Positions 8,783 to 17,007 of a stretch of 64,000 nt of DNA are shown here, in pieces. The notes beneath the pieces were generated by a model. It was not told where the DNA came from. It was given only the letters and a program-made list of their open reading frames with translations, and ran no database searches. This stretch comes from Pseudomonas sp. MIACH. Its GTDB lineage: Bacteria > Pseudomonadota > Gammaproteobacteria > Pseudomonadales > Pseudomonadaceae. How positions within the stretch are numbered: the stretch's first letter is position 1; each line of letters opens with the position of its first letter. Where the stretch lies: contig NZ_LHVO01000035.1 of NCBI RefSeq assembly GCF_001269925.1, positions 84,641-148,640 on the forward strand, in the 5' to 3' direction. Made by a program: the position numbers and the translations under genes.

Positions 8783-9304
8783 TTACTGATAAGCCAAGGT
8801 GAAATTGGTCACCGCGCTGAAATCACCCGGCACGATGTCGCCCGTAGCAGCGCCTTGCACATAGGCACCGAACTCCAGCGTGTTATCACCGGTGGCAATG
8901 ATCTGCGGCGTGGTAGGCACACCCAACCGAACGGGTTGACTGCCATGGGTCATCATGATGCCGACGTTGCCCGCGCTACCGACGGTGCCCAGCGCACCCG
9001 GCACAACGCCGGATGGCGCCCCGGTGAAGGTCGTGGTCACAGTGTTATCGGTGAGGCCGGCCAGATCGCAACCTTCGAGTTCAATCAGCAAGCGCCGAGG
9101 CTCGGACTTCCCTCCCGCCTGCAACTGATGCTTGGCGATCGCGCCAAGGGGAATGGTTTGATCGACGGAGTCAGGCTTGATGGAGCAGGCGCCGGAATGG
9201 ACCGAACCCAAAAAGGTGACCGTTCCATCCGCCGCCTGAGCAACAGACATAGACCCTACCAACAACCCGATGGATAACAGCGCAGTGTTCATTTTGGCTT
9301 TCAT
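8783..9304 (-). CDS. major fimbrial subunit (pilin)
   Basis: 173 aa, first gene of the operon. A signal peptide ends at AQA, then ADGTVTFLGSVHSGACSIKPDSVDQTIPLG and a second Cys at LEGCDLAG. Gly/Ala/Thr-rich rod sequence follows, and C-terminal AVTNFTLAYQ has the penultimate Tyr. First position, small size and the hairpin directly after it identify the rod subunit. The 430-bp AT-rich gap upstream must hold the operon promoter. An in-frame ATG four codons in (9292) is an alternative start. Confidence 0.88.
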   Translation of the reverse strand: MKAKMNTALLSIGLLVGSMSVAQAADGTVTFLGSVHSGACSIKPDSVDQTIPLGAIAKHQLQAGGKSEPRRLLIELEGCDLAGLTDNTVTTTFTGAPSGVVPGALGTVGSAGNVGIMMTHGSQPVRLGVPTTPQIIATGDNTLEFGAYVQGAATGDIVPGDFSAVTNFTLAYQ

Positions 9305-9733
9305 GTATAGAGGCTCACATAGTAATAAACGTCATTAAGTCATTCCGTCGCCTTAGCGCGCAGAACGCCCTATCTTTTTTCCAATTACTTGCATTGCAAC
9401 TCTGCCCATTTGATGAGGCCTGGTGATTATCCAGTGCAAATTTTAGAAGCCAAGTCGGCCAGTTCATTTAATTACGTAGCCTGAGAACGCCAAGACTTAT
9501 AAGAAAATTATGGCAATTTGCCAAAACTTTAGATTCATCTGTAAGAATTGGATTACATGAAGTTTAATTATGCAGAATCATAGGTAAATATAACTGTAAG
9601 AACAGGACTACATCACCTTAAAGATCAACACTTCTATGTGGAAAGATTAACTAATGAGTTGAAGCGTTCGAGAGGAGGCGCGCAACCGCTCGACGGGACG
9701 GTGCTCGCCCAGGAGCGGTGAGGAAGGAATGAA
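9305..9733 (-). promoter_or_regulatory. AT-rich control region of the fimbrial operon with a repeated 22-bp element
   Basis: No gene is seen. The region is much AT-richer than its surroundings. CTGTAAGAATTGGATTACATGA (9539-9560) and a second copy at 9594-9615 match at 18 of 22 bases, 55 bp apart. The first contains TGTAA-N8-TTACA, an inverted repeat. Half-sites of TGTAAGAA type are used by several NarL/FixJ-class response regulators (BvgA/EvgA-like), so a two-component regulator of fimbriae is a reasonable guess. No protein for it is encoded in the window. Confidence 0.5.
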
Positions 9734-10357
9734 TCAGGAGCGGGGCTTGATGAGCTTATCCAGTCCCACCACGGCCAGTGCAACCAGCACAAACCCCGCC
9801 AGAATGCCTCCGGCATTCACAAACACCTGTGGATAACCGAGGGTGCCGACATCAATGAACGGGTATTGATATTGCCCGAGCAAATCCCCGCGCAGCAGCA
9901 CATAGGCGAAGTAGATCAGCGGATAAATCACCCACGCGCCAATGTGCTTGAGGCGCAGGCTGCCCTTGGGTACAGACCAGCACCAGTAGATGACAAACAA
10001 CACCGGCATCACGTCGTGCAGCAATTCGTCGGCGATCCATTGAAAACCCTCGGGCTGCCACAAATGCCGCAGCAACAGGCTGTAGGCCAGGCCCACCACC
10101 ACAATGCTCACGGCAATCCCACTGCTGACACTGGGCGCGAGAAAGAACCGCCTGGCGGCGCAGTCCCGACGGATCAGCGCGTAGCTGAGCACCACGGCTG
10201 CCAGGGTATTGGTCAGCACTGTGAAGAAACTGAAGAAGTTGATCAGCCCACCCAGCAGGCTGGCGCCGGCTTCCCAGCGCGAATAGAAAATCAGGTACTG
10301 CTGAATCGCCAAGCCCACCCAACCGGCCAGCGCCGCTGCTGCCACATACCGCTTCAT
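9734..10357 (-). CDS. Pr6Pr-family integral membrane protein
   Basis: 207 aa with about six hydrophobic segments (near residues 8-25, 38-62, 78-97, 115-132, 142-158, 180-200). The pattern, including NFFSFFTVLTNTLA and ..YPFIDVGTLGYPQVF, matches the Pr6Pr/FAR-17a (AIG1-like) membrane family; a molecular function in bacteria is not established. It starts 4 bp after the stop of the VF530-type gene, so the two are one transcriptional unit. Confidence 0.7.
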   Translation of the reverse strand: MKRYVAAAALAGWVGLAIQQYLIFYSRWEAGASLLGGLINFFSFFTVLTNTLAAVVLSYALIRRDCAARRFFLAPSVSSGIAVSIVVVGLAYSLLLRHLWQPEGFQWIADELLHDVMPVLFVIYWCWSVPKGSLRLKHIGAWVIYPLIYFAYVLLRGDLLGQYQYPFIDVGTLGYPQVFVNAGGILAGFVLVALAVVGLDKLIKPRS

Positions 10358-10361
10358 GGGG

Positions 10362-10595
10362 TCAATCCAGCGGGCGTTTGGTGCGCATCAGCTTCACATA
10401 CAAGCCTTCGACCTTCTCCCGCGCCCAAGGGGTCTTGCGCAGGAACGTCAGGCTCGACTTGATGCTCGGGTCGCTCTTGAAACAGCGGACATCAATGCGC
10501 TCGGCAAGGCCTTCCCATTCGTAATGTTCCACCAGGGTGGTGAGGACGTGTTGCAGGGTCACGCCGTGGAGAGGGTCGTTGCTTGTCGCGGTCAT
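10362..10595 (-). CDS. VF530 (DUF2132) family small protein
   Basis: 77 aa from [20 protein letters not shown]. The block [17 protein letters not shown]....[24 protein letters not shown] is the VF530 family, small helical proteins for which DNA binding has been suggested. The start at 10595 is chosen because homology begins immediately after it; the frame is open further upstream without support. It probably shares the short promoter region with the Zur-boxed receptor gene on the other strand. Confidence 0.8.
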   Translation of the reverse strand: MTATSNDPLHGVTLQHVLTTLVEHYEWEGLAERIDVRCFKSDPSIKSSLTFLRKTPWAREKVEGLYVKLMRTKRPLD

Positions 10596-10689
10596 GCCGG
10601 GCCTATGAAAAAAGTGCTCACGAAGGTGCACACCTTATCACTCCGCCCTCGCAGGTAAAAAAAGTTCCCGCTTTCAGCGAAAAAGAGAT

Positions 10690-10702
10690 GTTATATTGTA
10701 AC
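10690..10702. promoter_or_regulatory. Zur box
   Basis: GTTATATTGTAAC is a near-perfect inverted repeat and fits the proteobacterial Zur pattern GTTAtAnTaTAAC with one mismatched pair. It is 43 bp upstream of the receptor ATG, within the expected promoter. The match is seen directly; zinc regulation is inferred from it and the receptor type. Confidence 0.75.
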
Positions 10703-10745
10703 TATAAATCTCAAATCTTTTCGTCGTTTTGCCAAGGAATGTCCG

Positions 10746-12764
10746 ATGTCCCTATCCTCCCTATGGCGCTTGTCCCCGCTTGCTGCCGCGCTGTTGATCT
10801 GCTCCGAAGCCCAGGCCCTGGAACTGCAACCCCAAGTGATTACCGGCAACCCGCTGGGCAGCGAACAACTCGCTTCGCCAACCACCGTGCTGGAAGGCGA
10901 TGACCTGACCCTGCAACAAAAAGGCAGCCTCGGCGAAACCCTGAACAAGCAACCGGGCGTGTCGTCTTCGTACTTTGGCCCGGGCGCCAGCCGGCCGATC
11001 ATCCGTGGCCAGGATGGCGACCGCATTCGCATCCTGCGCAATGGCGTGGGCGCGCTGGATGCGTCGTCGCTGTCCTACGACCACGCGGTGCCGCTGGACC
11101 CGGTTAACGTGGAACGCATTGAAATCGTGCGCGGCCCAGCGGCGCTGCTGTACGGCGGCAGCGCCATCGGCGGCGTGGTCAACACCTTCGACAATCGCAT
11201 CCCCACCGAAGCCATCGAAGGCATCCACGGCGCAGGTGAATTGCGCTACGGCGGTGCCGACACCACGCGTAGCAGCGCCGGCAAGCTGGAAGCCGGCAAC
11301 GGCACGTTCGCCTTGCACCTGGATGCCAATGCGCGTGAATTCAACGACCTGAAAATCCCCGGCCAGGCCCGCAGTCGTCACGCCCCGGAAAGTGATGACG
11401 CCCCCGGCAAGAACGGCCGCCTGGGCAACAGCGACGGGCGCCAGGACGGCGGTGCGGTGGGCGGTTCCTACACCTGGGATGACGGTTACGCCGGGCTGTC
11501 CTACAGCAACTACGACAGCAACTATGGCTCCCCCGCAGAACAGGCTGTACGCATCCGCATGCAGCAGGATCACTACGCGTTTGCCTCCGAAATCCGCAAC
11601 CTGCAAGGTCCGTTTACGTCGGTGAAAGTCGACGCGGGCTACACCGACTACGAGCACCGCGAGATCGAAGGCGGCGAGACCGGCACGATCTTCAAGAACA
11701 AGGGCTACGAGGCCCGCGTCGAAGCGCGGCACCAACCTATCGGCCCGTTCGACGGCGTGGTCGGTGCGCAGGTCACCCGCAACGAATTCTCGGCCCTCGG
11801 TGAAGAGGCCTTCGTGCCGCAGACCGACACCAACGCCGGCGCGCTGTTTATCCTCGAAGAAATGCAAGCCACCGAACGCCTGAAACTCAGCCTCGGCGGA
11901 CGCCTGGAACACACCAGCGTCGACCCCGACGCCAAGGGCAACCAACGCTTCGCCGGCGCCGACAAGGGTAACGACTTCACCGCTGGCAGCCTGTCGTCGG
12001 GCGCGGTCTACACCCTCACGCCGATCTGGTCCTTGGCCGCGACCCTGGGCTACACCGAGCGCGCCCCGACGTTCTATGAGCTGTACGCCAACGGCGCCCA
12101 CGTCGCCACCGGCACCTATGAGCTGGGCGACGCTAACCTGAAGAAAGAGAAAGCCGTGTCCAGCGACCTGGCCCTGCGCTTTGACAACGGCACCCACAAG
12201 GGCAGCTTCGGTGTGTTCTACAGCCGCTTCTCCAATTACATCGGCTTGCTGGGCACCGGTCGTACGTTGAACGACGAAGGTGAAGAAGACGCAGGCGGCA
12301 TCCCCGAGTACGAGTATTCCGGTGTGTGCGCCCGTTTCGCCGGCTTCGAGGCCCAGGATCACTGGAAGCTGGGGGAAGGCGCCTACGGCAAGTTCGCGTT
12401 GGAGCTGTCGGGCGATTACACCCGCGCCACCAACCTGGACACCGGCGAAGCCTTGCCGCGCATTGCCCCGCTGCGCTTGAACAGCGGCCTGCTGTGGGAG
12501 CTGGACCGCTGGCAAGCGCGTATCGACATCGAACACGCTGCCGGGCAAGGGCGTGTGCCGGATAACGAAAGCGGTACCGACGGCTACACCACCTTGGGCG
12601 CGAGCGCCGGGTATCGCTTCAATGTCGGCGGCAGCCAATGGCTGGCGTTTGTGAATGGCGAAAACCTCACCAACCAGACCGTGCGCTACGCCAGCTCGAT
12701 TCTGCGCGATATCGCCCCGGCACCCGGGCGCAGTGTGCAATTGGGCATCCGCACCACGTTCTAA
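10746..12764 (+). CDS. znuD: TonB-dependent outer-membrane receptor, ZnuD-like (zinc uptake)
   Basis: 672 aa. A signal peptide ends at AQA, followed by a TonB-box-like LQPQVITG, a plug (~45-155: LGETLNKQPGVSSSYFGPGASRPIIRGQ, NVERIEIVRGPAALLYGGSAIGGVVN) and a 22-strand barrel closing with the C-terminal Phe (LGIRTTF). The loop near residues 205-235 is rich in His, Asp and Gly. Length, RPIIRGQDGDRIRIL and ..CARFAGFEA are typical of the ZnuD family, which imports zinc in Neisseria and is Zur-repressed. The Zur box just upstream supports the same role here. Confidence 0.85.
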   Translation: MSLSSLWRLSPLAAALLICSEAQALELQPQVITGNPLGSEQLASPTTVLEGDDLTLQQKGSLGETLNKQPGVSSSYFGPGASRPIIRGQDGDRIRILRNGVGALDASSLSYDHAVPLDPVNVERIEIVRGPAALLYGGSAIGGVVNTFDNRIPTEAIEGIHGAGELRYGGADTTRSSAGKLEAGNGTFALHLDANAREFNDLKIPGQARSRHAPESDDAPGKNGRLGNSDGRQDGGAVGGSYTWDDGYAGLSYSNYDSNYGSPAEQAVRIRMQQDHYAFASEIRNLQGPFTSVKVDAGYTDYEHREIEGGETGTIFKNKGYEARVEARHQPIGPFDGVVGAQVTRNEFSALGEEAFVPQTDTNAGALFILEEMQATERLKLSLGGRLEHTSVDPDAKGNQRFAGADKGNDFTAGSLSSGAVYTLTPIWSLAATLGYTERAPTFYELYANGAHVATGTYELGDANLKKEKAVSSDLALRFDNGTHKGSFGVFYSRFSNYIGLLGTGRTLNDEGEEDAGGIPEYEYSGVCARFAGFEAQDHWKLGEGAYGKFALELSGDYTRATNLDTGEALPRIAPLRLNSGLLWELDRWQARIDIEHAAGQGRVPDNESGTDGYTTLGASAGYRFNVGGSQWLAFVNGENLTNQTVRYASSILRDIAPAPGRSVQLGIRTTF

Positions 12765-12784
12765 AAACACTGAAAGCCCCAGTG

Positions 12785-12864
12785 GTAGGGGGCTTGCCCC
12801 GATGGCGAAGTGTCAGCCGCTACATTCACCCCTGACACACCGCAATCGGGAGCAAGCCCCCTAC
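12785..12864. repeat. REPIN-type inverted repeat (GGGGGCTTGC class)
   Basis: The left arm begins GTAGGGGGCTTGCCCCGATG (12785) and the right arm ends GGAGCAAGCCCCCTAC (12864). An inner GTGTCAG/CTGACAC pair lies between them. It follows the receptor gene and may also act as its 3' end. Several related elements occur in the window. Confidence 0.8.
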
Positions 12865-13201
12865 CCCCTTATTTGGCAGCGACGATCTGTCACTGTTACC
12901 AAATCTGAAATGATGCATCTTGCGATTCGTGCTTTCTCTTGGTGCGCCAGCGCTTTATCCTTGTCCGCAATAACCTGAAACGTTTCACTCCCCGGCCGAC
13001 CCCATTTTGCTGACTATTCCTACCTACCAAGACAGCGCTGTCTTACACCGAGCTGCGCCTGGGAATAAATCGCCCGCCTGTGGATAACGCCGCTCTCCCC
13101 AGAAAAACCTAATTCACGCTGAACCAAGCCCGTGCCGAATCGTCATCTACAGTGAAGAAACACGGGGATACATAATTCCAACGTAACGGAGAAACACAAC
13201 T
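12865..13201 (+). promoter_or_regulatory. gcd upstream region with two perfect CG-centred palindromes
   Basis: No gene is seen. TGAAACGTTTCA (12976-12987) and AAGACAGCGCTGTCTT (13029-13044) are perfect palindromes of the kind bound by LacI/GalR-family repressors. The first differs only at its centre from the published PtxS operator TGAAACCGGTTTCA. A ribosome site GGAG lies ~10 bases before the gcd ATG. The palindromes are seen; the link to sugar-acid control of gcd is inferred. Confidence 0.5.
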
Positions 13202-15613
13202 ATGAGCACTGACGGTGCTTCACGTCCTAGCCGCCTGCTGCCCAGGCTGCTAGGCGTCTTGCTGCTGATCATGGGCCTGGCCTTGCTGGCCGGTGGTATC
13301 AAGCTGAGCATGCTCGGCGGGTCGCTGTATTACCTGCTGGCCGGTATCGGCATCACCCTCACCGGCCTGCTGCTGCTGGCCACCCGCCGCGCCGCGCTGG
13401 GCATGTACGCACTGGTGCTGTTCGCCAGCACCGTGTGGGCCTTGTGGGAAGTCGGCCTGGATTGGTGGCAGTTGGTGCCGCGCCTGGCGCTGCTGTTCGC
13501 CTTGGGCATCGTCATGCTGCTCCCGTGGTTTCGCCGGCCGTTGCTGCGCGGCCAACCTGCCCCGCTGGGCACCGGCGCGCTGAGCGTGGCCGTGGTGCTG
13601 GCCGGCGCTGCTGCCGTTGCCAGCCAATTCACCAACCCCGGCGAGATCAAAGGCCAACTGGACCGCGACGCGGTACCGGGCATGGCCAGCGCTGCTCCGT
13701 CCCAGGCGGATGGCGATTGGAATTCCTATGGCCGTTCGGCCTACGGTGATCGTTACTCGCCACTGGCGCAGATCACCCCGGAAAACGCCCACAAGCTGGT
13801 ACCGGCGTGGACCTATCGCACCGGCGACATCCCCGGTCCGAACGACCCGGGTGAAACCACCGCAGAAAACACCCCGCTGAAAGTCAACGGCATGCTCTAC
13901 GTGTGCACGCCGCACAGCCAGGTGATCGCGCTGGACCCGGACACCGGCAAGGAAATCTGGCGCTTCGATCCGAAGATCAGCAGCCAGGGTGCCGAGAATT
14001 TCAAGGGTTGGGCACACATGACCTGCCGTGGCGTGTCGTATCACGATGACGCCGCCTACGCTTCCGAGCAGAGCCCGACCGGCAGCGCCAGCCCGGCTGC
14101 CGCGCCAAATGCCTGCCCGAAACGCATCTTCGTGCCGACCGCCGACACCCGCCTGATCGCCCTGAATGCCGACACCGGCAAGATGTGCGAAGACTTCGGT
14201 GACAAAGGCCAGGTCGACCTGCGTGCCAATATCGGCAGCTTCGCCCCCGGCGGTTACTACTCCACGTCGCCACCGGCCGTGACCAAGAACCTGGTGGTGA
14301 TCGGCGGCCACGTCACCGACAACGTCTCCACCGACGAGCCTAGTGGCGTAATTCGCGCGTTCGACGTGCACACCGGCAAGCTGGTGTGGAACTGGGACAG
14401 CGGCAACCCGGACGACACCACCCCGTTGGCCGAAGGCAAGACCTACACCCGCAACTCGCCGAACATGTGGTCCATGTTCGCCGTGGATGAAAAACTCGGC
14501 ATGCTCTACCTGCCGATGGGCAACCAGATGCCCGACCAGTACGGCGGCGACCGTACCGAAGACTCGGAAAAATACAGCGCCGGCCTGACCGCCCTGGACA
14601 TCGACAGCGGCCACGTGAAGTGGACCTTCCAGTTCACTCACCATGACTTGTGGGACATGGACGTGGGCGGCCAGCCGTCGCTGATCGACATCAAGACCGA
14701 AGCCGGCGTGAAGCAGGCCGTGATGGCCTCGACCAAGCAAGGCAGCATCTACGTACTCGACCGCGCCACCGGCCAACCGGTCGTGCCGATCCACGAAGTG
14801 GCCGTGCCGCAAGGCGCTGTCGCCGGCGACCACACCTCGCCGACCCAACCGAAGTCCGACCTGAACTTCATGCCGCCGCCGCTCAAAGAGCGTGACATGT
14901 GGGGCGTGACGCCGTTTGACCAGATGCTGTGCCGCATCGATTTCAAATCCATGCGCTACGACGGGGCTTTCACCCCGCCTTCGCTGCAAGGTTCGATCGT
15001 TTACCCAGGTAACTTCGGCGTGTTCGACTGGGGTGGCATTTCCGTCGACCCGGTACGCCAGATCGCGTTCGTAAACCCTAGCTACATGGCGTTCAAATCC
15101 AAGCTGATCCCGGCTGCCGACATCGCCAAGCAAGGCCCACGGGTCAGCGAAACCGAAGGCGTGCAGCCGAACAAAGGCGCGCCGTACGGCGTGATCCTCG
15201 AAGCCATGCTGTCGCCAATGGGCCTGCCGTGCCAGGCGCCAGCCTGGGGTTATGTAGCGGCGGTCGACCTGACCACCCACAAAACCATCTGGATGCACAA
15301 GAACGGCACCGTGCGTGACAGCTCGCCGGTTCCGATCCCCCTGAGCATGGGCGTCCCTAGCCTGGGCGGCACCTTCACCACCGCCGGTGGCGTGTCCTTC
15401 CTCAGCGGCACCCTTGACCAGTACCTGCGTGCCTACGACGTGAAAAACGGCAAGCAACTGTGGGAAGGCCGCCTGCCAGCCGGCGCGCAAACCACACCGA
15501 TGACCTACACCGGCAAGGACGGCAAGCAGTACGTGCTGGTCATGGCCGGTGGTCATGGTTCCCTGGGGACCAAGCAGGGTGACTACGTGATGGCGTTCAA
15601 ACTGCCGGATTAA
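13202..15613 (+). CDS. gcd: membrane-bound PQQ-dependent glucose dehydrogenase
   Basis: 803 aa. Five hydrophobic segments in residues ~12-145 anchor it in the inner membrane and carry the ubiquinone site. The periplasmic PQQ beta-propeller follows, starting near DWNSYGRSAYGDRYSPLAQI, with repeated W-motif blades and FTHHDLWDMDVGGQP and GGHGSLGTKQGDYV. It oxidises glucose to gluconolactone in the periplasm and passes electrons to ubiquinone, the first step of the peripheral glucose pathway of Pseudomonas. PQQ and Ca/Mg are cofactors. It is monocistronic, ended by a strong terminator. Confidence 0.95.
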   Translation: MSTDGASRPSRLLPRLLGVLLLIMGLALLAGGIKLSMLGGSLYYLLAGIGITLTGLLLLATRRAALGMYALVLFASTVWALWEVGLDWWQLVPRLALLFALGIVMLLPWFRRPLLRGQPAPLGTGALSVAVVLAGAAAVASQFTNPGEIKGQLDRDAVPGMASAAPSQADGDWNSYGRSAYGDRYSPLAQITPENAHKLVPAWTYRTGDIPGPNDPGETTAENTPLKVNGMLYVCTPHSQVIALDPDTGKEIWRFDPKISSQGAENFKGWAHMTCRGVSYHDDAAYASEQSPTGSASPAAAPNACPKRIFVPTADTRLIALNADTGKMCEDFGDKGQVDLRANIGSFAPGGYYSTSPPAVTKNLVVIGGHVTDNVSTDEPSGVIRAFDVHTGKLVWNWDSGNPDDTTPLAEGKTYTRNSPNMWSMFAVDEKLGMLYLPMGNQMPDQYGGDRTEDSEKYSAGLTALDIDSGHVKWTFQFTHHDLWDMDVGGQPSLIDIKTEAGVKQAVMASTKQGSIYVLDRATGQPVVPIHEVAVPQGAVAGDHTSPTQPKSDLNFMPPPLKERDMWGVTPFDQMLCRIDFKSMRYDGAFTPPSLQGSIVYPGNFGVFDWGGISVDPVRQIAFVNPSYMAFKSKLIPAADIAKQGPRVSETEGVQPNKGAPYGVILEAMLSPMGLPCQAPAWGYVAAVDLTTHKTIWMHKNGTVRDSSPVPIPLSMGVPSLGGTFTTAGGVSFLSGTLDQYLRAYDVKNGKQLWEGRLPAGAQTTPMTYTGKDGKQYVLVMAGGHGSLGTKQGDYVMAFKLPD

Positions 15614-15632
15614 GCGGTACCGGCGGCAAAAC

Positions 15633-15666
15633 AAAGGCGGCTACCCTCACAGGTAGCCGCCTTTTT
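15633..15666 (+). terminator. intrinsic terminator of gcd
   Basis: A 13-bp stem AAAGGCGGCTACC / GGTAGCCGCCTTT with a 6-base loop and a short T-run, 20 bp after the gcd stop. Confidence 0.9.
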
Positions 15667-15686
15667 CATAACCAATACAGATCAAA

Positions 15687-15710
15687 ATGTGGGAGGGGCT
15701 TGCCTCCCGG
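15687..15710. repeat. single REP element
   Basis: ATGTGGGAGGGGCTTGCCTC at 15687 onward forms a short hairpin (GGGAGG/CCTCCC). It lies between the convergent gcd and truncated-haemoglobin genes and is one arm of the REPIN type found elsewhere in the window. Confidence 0.7.
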
Positions 15711-15721
15711 CATTCATCAAA

Positions 15722-16141
15722 CTAGTGTTCGATCACCTCACCGCGCATCACTGCCAACCGGGCAATCAACCGATTCTGCACCGGCACCGCGATCCCCTCG
15801 CTGTCCATCGCCTTGATCAAATCCTCCACCAGTGCATTGAAATCACTGCGGCTCACATGCTGCCCCTTGTGACTCTCGGCCATGCTGTCGCCGGTGTAGG
15901 TGCACGGCCCGCCCGCTTCCACACAGAACTGTTCGATCAACTTGTTGCGCAGGCGCTGGATATCGATGCGCCGAAAACGATCAACAATGCGTTCATCGCG
16001 GGCGATGTTGAGCAGCATGCCTTCGACGATGCGGGTGATGCCGGGCATGGCGCCGAGGTCGCGGTACAGGCTGTCGTCCTTGGGCGGTTGCTGGGCGCAG
16101 GCGCTGAGCAGCAACGCCAAAATCACGGGTAACAGACGCAT
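15722..16141 (-). CDS. group I truncated-haemoglobin lipoprotein
   Basis: 139 aa. Lipoprotein signal with lipobox LLSAC (Cys15), then a truncated-globin domain: SLYRDLGAMPGITRIVEGML, DERIVDRF, FCVEAGGPCTYTGDSMAESHKGQHVS, with the likely haem-ligating His in the ESHKGQH segment. Most truncated globins are cytoplasmic; this one is predicted to be membrane-anchored in the periplasm. Its ATG overlaps the DUF3034 stop (TGATG). It is the last gene of a cupredoxin / GGDEF-EAL / DUF3034 operon, which suggests O2, NO or redox handling outside the cytoplasm. Confidence 0.85.
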   Translation of the reverse strand: MRLLPVILALLLSACAQQPPKDDSLYRDLGAMPGITRIVEGMLLNIARDERIVDRFRRIDIQRLRNKLIEQFCVEAGGPCTYTGDSMAESHKGQHVSRSDFNALVEDLIKAMDSEGIAVPVQNRLIARLAVMRGEVIEH

Positions 16142-17007
16142 CAGAAGCTCCCCTGCACAGACAAGTAGGTGCCGTTCTGGTTATCCAACGTGGCAATCTC
16201 CCCGAGGCGCGCGTAGGCCAGCACGAAGGACACATGCTTGTTGGGAAAGTAGCCGACGAACAGATCGGCCCAATCGCTTTCGCCGGCAAACGAGAGGTTA
16301 TCGGGCTTCTCGCGGTACTCCACACCCACCGCCCAGCGCGGGTTGAGCAGCAGTGCCACGGAGCCTTCCTTGAGCAGGCTGCGGCTGTCACGGCGGTCGC
16401 CGCCAAAACCGAGCAGGCCGGTTTCATTGGCGCGGCTGTAGCGCAGACTGGTGTTGACCAGCACGTTGTAGCCAAACGCCGCGCCCATGAACAGGCGGCT
16501 GGCGGCCAGGTAGCCTTCGACATCGCTGTCGCGCTTGGCACCTACCAGGCGGGGGATGTCGAAGTTGGTCTGATGCTTGTACTCCAGGCCCAACGAAACC
16601 TGGGGCAAGCGGTCGTAGATCACATCGCCGAACAGCCGCAGCTTGAGCCCCAGCACGTCCTGGCCAAGATTGTCCTCGGGCAGGTTGAGCCTGTGCACCA
16701 AGGTGCCGAGGTCGAAGCGTTGGCGCGCGAAGGACAGTTCGACCCGGTTGTCATAGGCCAGCGCCAGGCCGGCCACGTCAAGCCGATAGTCCGGCAGGTT
16801 GACCGTGGTGGCGAAGGCCGTGGCCCCCCATTCGTGCTGTTCGCCATAGCCGGCCAGCACCGCCCACGGCGTGATGCCACCACCCGCGGTACCTTCGATA
16901 CTGCTGGCACCGCCAGTGGCGATCAGTCGACCGTTATCGGCCAGGGTCGTTTGCACGGTCAGGGCGGTCAGGCAGCCGATCAATAGAGAAACACGCACGT
17001 CAGCCAC
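16141..17007 (-). CDS. DUF3034 family outer-membrane protein
   Basis: 288 aa with an N-terminal signal peptide (to ~TLA). ATGGASSIEGTAGGGITPWAVLAGYG is followed by alternating hydrophobic/polar strands and a terminal aromatic residue (YLSVQGSF), as in outer-membrane barrels. The sequence fits the DUF3034 family, whose function is unknown. The GTG at 17007 abuts the EAL gene stop; a GTG at 16998 with GAGTGG upstream is an equally good start. Coupled on both sides to the EAL and truncated-haemoglobin genes. Confidence 0.75.
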   Translation of the reverse strand: MADVRVSLLIGCLTALTVQTTLADNGRLIATGGASSIEGTAGGGITPWAVLAGYGEQHEWGATAFATTVNLPDYRLDVAGLALAYDNRVELSFARQRFDLGTLVHRLNLPEDNLGQDVLGLKLRLFGDVIYDRLPQVSLGLEYKHQTNFDIPRLVGAKRDSDVEGYLAASRLFMGAAFGYNVLVNTSLRYSRANETGLLGFGGDRRDSRSLLKEGSVALLLNPRWAVGVEYREKPDNLSFAGESDWADLFVGYFPNKHVSFVLAYARLGEIATLDNQNGTYLSVQGSF

